DNA from: CALEUX01 sp964521525
Lineage (GTDB): Bacteria > Bacteroidota > Bacteroidia > Bacteroidales > Marinilabiliaceae
DNA: 28,607 nucleotides
Direction of reading: 5' to 3'
Assembly: GCA_964521525.1 (NCBI GenBank)
Contig: CAZFTD010000023.1
Span: 1 to 28,607, forward strand
Positions 25,230 to 28,607 of this stretch are shown piece after piece. The position numbers and the translations under genes are program-made. A model generated the notes under the pieces. It did not search any database, had not been told where the DNA came from, and saw only the letters and a program-made list of their open reading frames with translations. The number at the start of each line of letters is the position of its first letter. The first letter of the stretch is position 1.

Positions 25230-26258
25230 ATGAAATCCATTGCACCTCATCGGGTAGCCGGGTACATCACCCTCACTTTTTTAGGCCTGACCATCAGTTT
25301 TTATTTTTTAAATGGTTTGTTTTCCAATCTTTTTATTGCCTTCCTGATAACGATTCCGGTATTTACGGCATTAACGTTTTACCTTGTGAGGTATTTTATA
25401 AATTCATTTATTTACGCCAAAATTAAGCCCATTTATAAAACCATTTACGACTTTAAGCCTAGTAAAAAAGATGTTTCTGAGTCTGATGTGGATGTGTTTT
25501 CGCAAGTTGACCAACAGGTAGAAACCTGGATGAAGGGTAAAACACAGGAAATTCAGCAATTACGTGAGTTGGAAAAATACCGCAAGGAGTATATCGGTAA
25601 TGTATCGCACGAGTTGAAAACACCCATTTTTAATATCCAGGGGTACATTCTAACATTACTTGAGGGCGGATTGGATGATCCCAACATTAACATGCTTTAC
25701 CTTAAACGCACCGAAAAAAGCATTGACCGGATGATTTCCATCATCAACGACCTTGAAGCCATTGCTAAATTGGAATCGGGCGAGCTGGAGCTGAACTATG
25801 AAAAATTCAACATCTATAATTTAGTTGAGGATGTTTTTGAACTTCAGGAAATACGGGCAAATAACCGCAATATTAAACTGCGTTTTGGTAAAACCGTTGA
25901 TAAAAACACTATGGTATTTGCCGACAAACAGCGCATATCGCAAGTAATCAGCAACTTGGTGGTTAATTCCATCAACTATGGAAGACCCGACGGACAAACC
26001 ACTGTAAGCTTCTACGATATGGACAACGTTATTCTTGTACAGGTGCTCGATACCGGCCTCGGAATTCCCGAAAACGAACTACCCAGAATATTTGAGCGCT
26101 TTTACCGGGTTGATAAAAGCCGCTCGCGCGACCAGGGAGGCACAGGATTGGGGCTGGCTATTGTTAAGCATATAATAGAAGCGCATAAACAAACCATTAA
26201 CGTAAACAGCACACCCGGAAAAGGAACATCTTTTACATTTACACTACAAAAAGCCTAA
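25230..26258 (+). CDS. Sensor histidine kinase, PhoR-like
   Basis: A 342-residue membrane histidine kinase. Two N-terminal helices (about 11-27 and 34-53) are separated by only about six residues, so there is no periplasmic sensor domain, and no PAS domain is evident. A short linker with a coiled helix (about 90-118) leads to the HisKA domain, GNVSHELKTP, with phosphoacceptor H127. The ATPase domain has NLVVNSINYG (N box), VLDTGLGIPE (G1), FERFYRVDKSRS (F box) and GGTGLGLAIV (G2), all intact. The response regulator gene begins 17 bp downstream. The association with a phosphate carrier and the PhoR-like kinase core suggest phosphate sensing, possibly through contact with the transporter or its PhoU-like part, but that is inference. 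Confidence 0.88.
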   Translation: MKSIAPHRVAGYITLTFLGLTISFYFLNGLFSNLFIAFLITIPVFTALTFYLVRYFINSFIYAKIKPIYKTIYDFKPSKKDVSESDVDVFSQVDQQVETWMKGKTQEIQQLRELEKYRKEYIGNVSHELKTPIFNIQGYILTLLEGGLDDPNINMLYLKRTEKSIDRMISIINDLEAIAKLESGELELNYEKFNIYNLVEDVFELQEIRANNRNIKLRFGKTVDKNTMVFADKQRISQVISNLVVNSINYGRPDGQTTVSFYDMDNVILVQVLDTGLGIPENELPRIFERFYRVDKSRSRDQGGTGLGLAIVKHIIEAHKQTINVNSTPGKGTSFTFTLQKA

Positions 26259-26275
26259 CAACTAAACAAAACAAT

Positions 26276-26977
26276 ATGAGCGACTTAGAAAATTACAAAA
26301 TACTTTTGGTTGATGATGAGCCCGATATCATTGAGTTTCTTGGGTACAACCTGAAAAAAGAAGGCTTTACTGTGTACACGGCTCAAAATGGTCAGGATGC
26401 CATAAAAATGGCTTTGGAGAATCTGCCACACCTTATTATTCTGGATGTGATGATGCCCGGTATGGATGGCATTGAAACCTGTGAAGAAATAAAAAAGCAA
26501 CCAGTATTAAAAGATACATTGGTGGCTTTTTTAACTGCCCGTGGAGAAGACTATTCACAAATTGCCGGGTTTGATGCCGGTGCCGACGACTACATAACAA
26601 AACCCATTAAACCAAAGGTTTTGGTTTCGAGAGCAAGAGCCCTGTTAAAACGATACAGAACCCCTAAAACAGAGGCCGAACCATCAGAAAATGCCATTAT
26701 TAGTTTTGAAGGGCTCACTATCGACAAGGAAAGATACATTGTAACTGTTGCCGGCCAGGAGCTTGTTTTGCCCAAAAAAGAGTTTGAACTGTTAGCCTTG
26801 CTCGCCTCAAAACCTGACAAAGTTTTTACCCGCGACGACATTTACAGTGCTATTTGGGGCGATAGTATTATTGTGGGTGATAGAACCATTGATGTACACA
26901 TCAGGAAACTCCGTGAAAAAATTGGGCAGGATCACATTAGAACCATTAAAGGTGTTGGCTATAAATTTATTGATTAG
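26276..26977 (+). CDS. OmpR/PhoB-family response regulator
   Basis: A 233-residue regulator. The receiver (1-120) has the acidic pair D13 and D14, phosphoacceptor D57 in LIILDVMMPG, a threonine in FLTARGE and the lysine in ITKPIKP. The C-terminal winged helix (about 135-232) ends with RTIDVHIRKLREKIGQ and IKGVGYKF, the DNA-recognition helix and wing of the OmpR/PhoB class. It is probably the partner of the kinase 17 bp upstream. The target sites are not known; the region upstream of the divergent phosphate transporter is the first place to look. Confidence 0.93.
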   Translation: MSDLENYKILLVDDEPDIIEFLGYNLKKEGFTVYTAQNGQDAIKMALENLPHLIILDVMMPGMDGIETCEEIKKQPVLKDTLVAFLTARGEDYSQIAGFDAGADDYITKPIKPKVLVSRARALLKRYRTPKTEAEPSENAIISFEGLTIDKERYIVTVAGQELVLPKKEFELLALLASKPDKVFTRDDIYSAIWGDSIIVGDRTIDVHIRKLREKIGQDHIRTIKGVGYKFID

Positions 26978-27005
26978 GCTATTATTAACCGGTTGTATAA
27001 AAATA

Positions 27006-27038
27006 TTTGACAATTTCGCACAAAAAAACCTAAATTGC
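27006..27038 (+). promoter_or_regulatory. Candidate promoter for SPOR lipoprotein
   Basis: TTTG at 27006-27009, a 21-nt spacer and TAAATTGC at 27031-27038 resemble TTTG-N19-TAnnTTTG; the -7 element deviates at the end. About 32 nt separate it from the ATG. Confidence 0.4.
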
Positions 27039-27070
27039 GAATCATTGTTAACCCATCAACCTATTAGCAA

Positions 27071-27514
27071 ATGCTTAAATATGTGATTTTATTTGCAGCT
27101 GCCGGATTTTGTTTTACTTCATGTAACAAAAAGACAACAAAACCAACTCCTCCTCCTGTGCAGATAGAAGAAGTTGTTGAACCTGAAGAATTAGAAGAAC
27201 CAGAAATTGGTAATGAGCCTGTTTTTACTGAAGCTGAGCTCAATGCCCCGGTTAATAAAGCGTCTTCAGTAAATGATAAGTACTTTCTTATTTCTGCCAG
27301 TTTCTCGCGTTATGCCAATGCCGAAAAACATCAAAAAAGTCTTCAGGCAAAAGGTTACCATTCAGAAATAATTACACGCGAACAAGGTGCCAACAACGAT
27401 TTCTACAAAGTATCATATAAATCGTTTAGCAACTATCAGGATGCACTTCGCGCTCTCGATAACGAAAAAACAATTCCTGGTAATGAGAATGTTTGGTTGT
27501 TGGTGAAAAAGTGA
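27071..27514 (+). CDS. SPOR-domain lipoprotein
   Basis: A 147-residue protein. The N-terminus is a lipoprotein signal with lipobox FTSC (lipidated C18). A Pro/Glu-rich linker (about 25-60, EEVVEPEELEEPE) leads to a SPOR domain (about 65-147; YFLISASFSRYANAEKHQ, then GYHSEIITRE and FYKVSYKSFSNYQDA). SPOR domains bind denuded glycan strands of septal peptidoglycan, so the protein probably sits in the periplasm on a membrane anchor and takes part in division or wall remodelling. Its closeness to the two-component genes (94 bp) does not prove a link, since it has its own candidate promoter. Confidence 0.88.
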   Translation: MLKYVILFAAAGFCFTSCNKKTTKPTPPPVQIEEVVEPEELEEPEIGNEPVFTEAELNAPVNKASSVNDKYFLISASFSRYANAEKHQKSLQAKGYHSEIITREQGANNDFYKVSYKSFSNYQDALRALDNEKTIPGNENVWLLVKK

Positions 27515-27719
27515 AGAAGAAGCGTCATCGCTGTTAATTTTTCATTCATGTTCTATTAAACCAACAACTTGTGCTAAAGCTAAAGTCTAATCCTAAACAG
27601 ATTGAACTTTGGCTTTTACATTTTCTGAACATTTTAGAAACTATGAACAATAAAACTTCTGGCTGTTTACTTGGGATATTCCAATTATCATCTTCTGCCT
27701 AACTCCTATTCCCTTGTCT

Positions 27720-28337
27720 TTAATCAATTAAAATATTTGCCACTTCCATTCCCTGTTGAATGTGCAGAGTTTTAAAACCCATTGCGGCAGCCGCTTCAAT
27801 ATTGGCAGGCAAGTCGTCAACAAATAAAGTTGCTGAAATATCTATCCCGCTATTCATAACCACAGCATTAAAAGCGGCGTTATCAGGCTTTCTGCTCCCA
27901 ATGATGTGCGAATAATATGCTGCCTCAAACAAATCGCTTAGATTGTTATAGCCTTCTGCCATTTTTTCAAACTTTTCAACATGAATGGCGTTGGTATTAC
28001 TGAGAATAAATAGCCGGTATTTTTTTCGCAAATTTTCCAGCATGCGAATGCGATGAGATGGAATTTGCAGCAACATGGCATTCCACGCATCTGTTATTGC
28101 TTGTGCAGTAGTACCATTTACCGATTGCTGCAGTAATCCGTTAATGAAATCGTTTGAGGAAATATGTCCTACTTCATAATCGGAAAATAAAGGGATGTGA
28201 TTGTGCGAGTAATACAAATCGGGTTGCTCCAAACCCAAAATCCGGGCCAACGCCTCACGCGTTTTATTGATATCTAAATCAACAATAACGCCGCCCAAGT
28301 CGAAAACTATAGAAGATATACCGTGTAAATAGTTCAT
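27720..28337 (-). CDS. HAD-superfamily hydrolase (YihX-like, subfamily IA)
   Basis: A 205-residue HAD phosphatase. Motif I is VFDLGGVIVD, with nucleophile D13; the usual second aspartate of DxD is replaced by glycine, as in E. coli YihX (DLGNV). Motif II is LSNTNAIH, motif III is in SRKPDNAAF, and motif IV is FVDDLPANIEAA. A helical cap lies between motifs I and II (about 20-95). YihX dephosphorylates alpha-D-glucose-1-phosphate and other sugar phosphates; the substrate here is not known. A TATCTTTG -7 box (28355-28348) is so close to the ATG at 28337 that the leader would be only a few nucleotides. Confidence 0.88.
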   Translation of the reverse strand: MNYLHGISSIVFDLGGVIVDLDINKTREALARILGLEQPDLYYSHNHIPLFSDYEVGHISSNDFINGLLQQSVNGTTAQAITDAWNAMLLQIPSHRIRMLENLRKKYRLFILSNTNAIHVEKFEKMAEGYNNLSDLFEAAYYSHIIGSRKPDNAAFNAVVMNSGIDISATLFVDDLPANIEAAAAMGFKTLHIQQGMEVANILID

Positions 28338-28347
28338 TTTTTTCTTT

Positions 28348-28355
28348 CAAAGATA
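28348..28355 (-). promoter_or_regulatory. Bacteroidota -7 box (TATCTTTG) for HAD gene, near-leaderless
   Basis: TATCTTTG on the minus strand, an exact TAnnTTTG match, ends 11 nt before the start codon, which leaves a 5' leader of only about 4 nt. The -33 region is poor. Confidence 0.5.
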
Positions 28356-28357
28356 AT

Positions 28358-28402
28358 GTAACTGTTTAAATTTAGATACAAGATGTTTAATTGCTAAACA
28401 TC
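28358..28402. repeat. Intergenic repeat copy with 8-bp hairpin
   Basis: Minus-strand ATCTTGTATCTAAATTTAAA matches 19097-19116 closely (ATCTTATATCTAAATTTAAA). Next to it GATGTTTA (28382-28389) and TAAACATC (28395-28402) form a perfect 8-bp stem around ATTGC. Confidence 0.6.
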
Positions 28403-28487
28403 GTATAATCCCAATTAATCGGGACAAGATGGGAAGATTCTTAATTCAGTAAAATTAATGGTTGGCATAATTATTTAAACCGGGTTG

Positions 28488-28517
28488 TTTGAATTTTGCA
28501 ATTTCTTTGTATTTTTG
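28488..28517 (+). promoter_or_regulatory. Promoter of tRNA-Met gene
   Basis: TTTG (28488-28491), an 18-nt spacer and TATTTTTG (28510-28517) form a near-perfect Bacteroidota promoter (TTTG-N19-TAnnTTTG), about 35 nt ahead of the tRNA. Confidence 0.75.
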
Positions 28518-28552
28518 CAGTCACAAAAAAACAGCCTTTATGGTTTGTTTTT

Positions 28553-28607
28553 GGGCCCATAGCTCAGTTGGTTAGTAGCACCTGACTCATAATCAGGGGG
28601 TCGCTGG
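28553..28607 (+). tRNA. tRNA-Met (CAT anticodon), cut by the window end
   Basis: The 5' acceptor GGGCCCA, D-arm with AGCTCAGTTGGTTAG, and the anticodon arm CTGACTCATAATCAG with anticodon CAT are visible. The variable loop and start of the T-arm follow, then the window ends. CAT also occurs in lysidine-modified tRNA-Ile, but TGACTCATAATCA is typical of elongator tRNA-Met. The TpsiC arm and 3' acceptor are missing only because of the window end. Confidence 0.85.

Noticed and set aside
27521..27545. AGCG-TCAT-CGCT followed by TTAATTTTT as terminator of the SPOR gene
   Set aside because: A 4-bp stem is too weak to claim. It may be chance.
28553..28607. tRNA-Ile(CAT) instead of tRNA-Met
   Set aside because: Cannot be excluded since the 3' half is missing, but the anticodon arm fits elongator tRNA-Met better.

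Overview
The window looks like a chromosomal segment of a Bacteroidota (Bacteroidetes) bacterium, most likely of the Bacteroidales/Marinilabiliales side, although the exact family cannot be settled from sequence alone. The evidence is: several intergenic copies of the phylum's sigma-ABfr -7 box (TAnnTTTG); few Shine-Dalgarno sequences; a MutL whose C-terminal metal motif is lost in the Bacteroidota manner; a DUF151 nuclease-like protein with a UVR tail; a PiT phosphate carrier with a PhoU-like tail; and moderate to low GC with AT-rich spacers.

Layout. 1-512: a gene-free stretch holding a strongly palindromic, possibly mobile repeat with short terminal inverted repeats. 528-1205: a protein related to class V aminotransferases (PhnW-like) that has lost the PLP lysine. 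1458-3412 (+): an LpxH-type metallophosphoesterase followed by a GT-B glycosyltransferase, probably envelope related. 3409-5590 (-): rsmA then mgtE, ending tail to tail on the glycosyltransferase with a shared TTAA. 5747-9946 (+): two adjacent UPF0104/flippase-like membrane proteins, a bifunctional-nuclease-domain protein and a CNT nucleoside transporter, closed by a strong bidirectional terminator. 10022-14464 (-): thioredoxin and the replicative polymerase DnaE. 14716-15442 (+): an MNT/HEPN gene pair resembling a toxin-antitoxin module. 15447-22380 (-): a long run of a small membrane protein, mutL, two rhomboid proteases, a membrane-anchored endonuclease/exonuclease/phosphatase protein, thyA and folA. 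22520-26977: a PiT-PhoU phosphate transporter divergent from a PhoR-PhoB-like two-component system. 27071-27514 (+): a SPOR lipoprotein. 27720-28337 (-): a HAD phosphatase. The window ends inside a tRNA-Met(CAT) with a very good promoter.

How the genes fit together. Most are housekeeping: DNA replication and repair (dnaE, mutL, thyA/folA for dTMP), ribosome maturation (rsmA), redox (trxA), and ion and nutrient uptake (mgtE, nupC-like, pit). thyA and folA form the usual dTMP/tetrahydrofolate couple. The phosphate carrier and PhoR/PhoB-like pair probably form a phosphate-responsive unit (inferred from position only).

The most unusual items are the PLP-less PhnW-like protein, the palindromic element at the left edge, a small family of related intergenic repeats (about 18940-19172, 25078-25195 and 28358-28402), and the MNT/HEPN pair whose HEPN member lacks the usual RNase motif. 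No phage, integrase, CRISPR array, rRNA or complete insertion sequence is visible.
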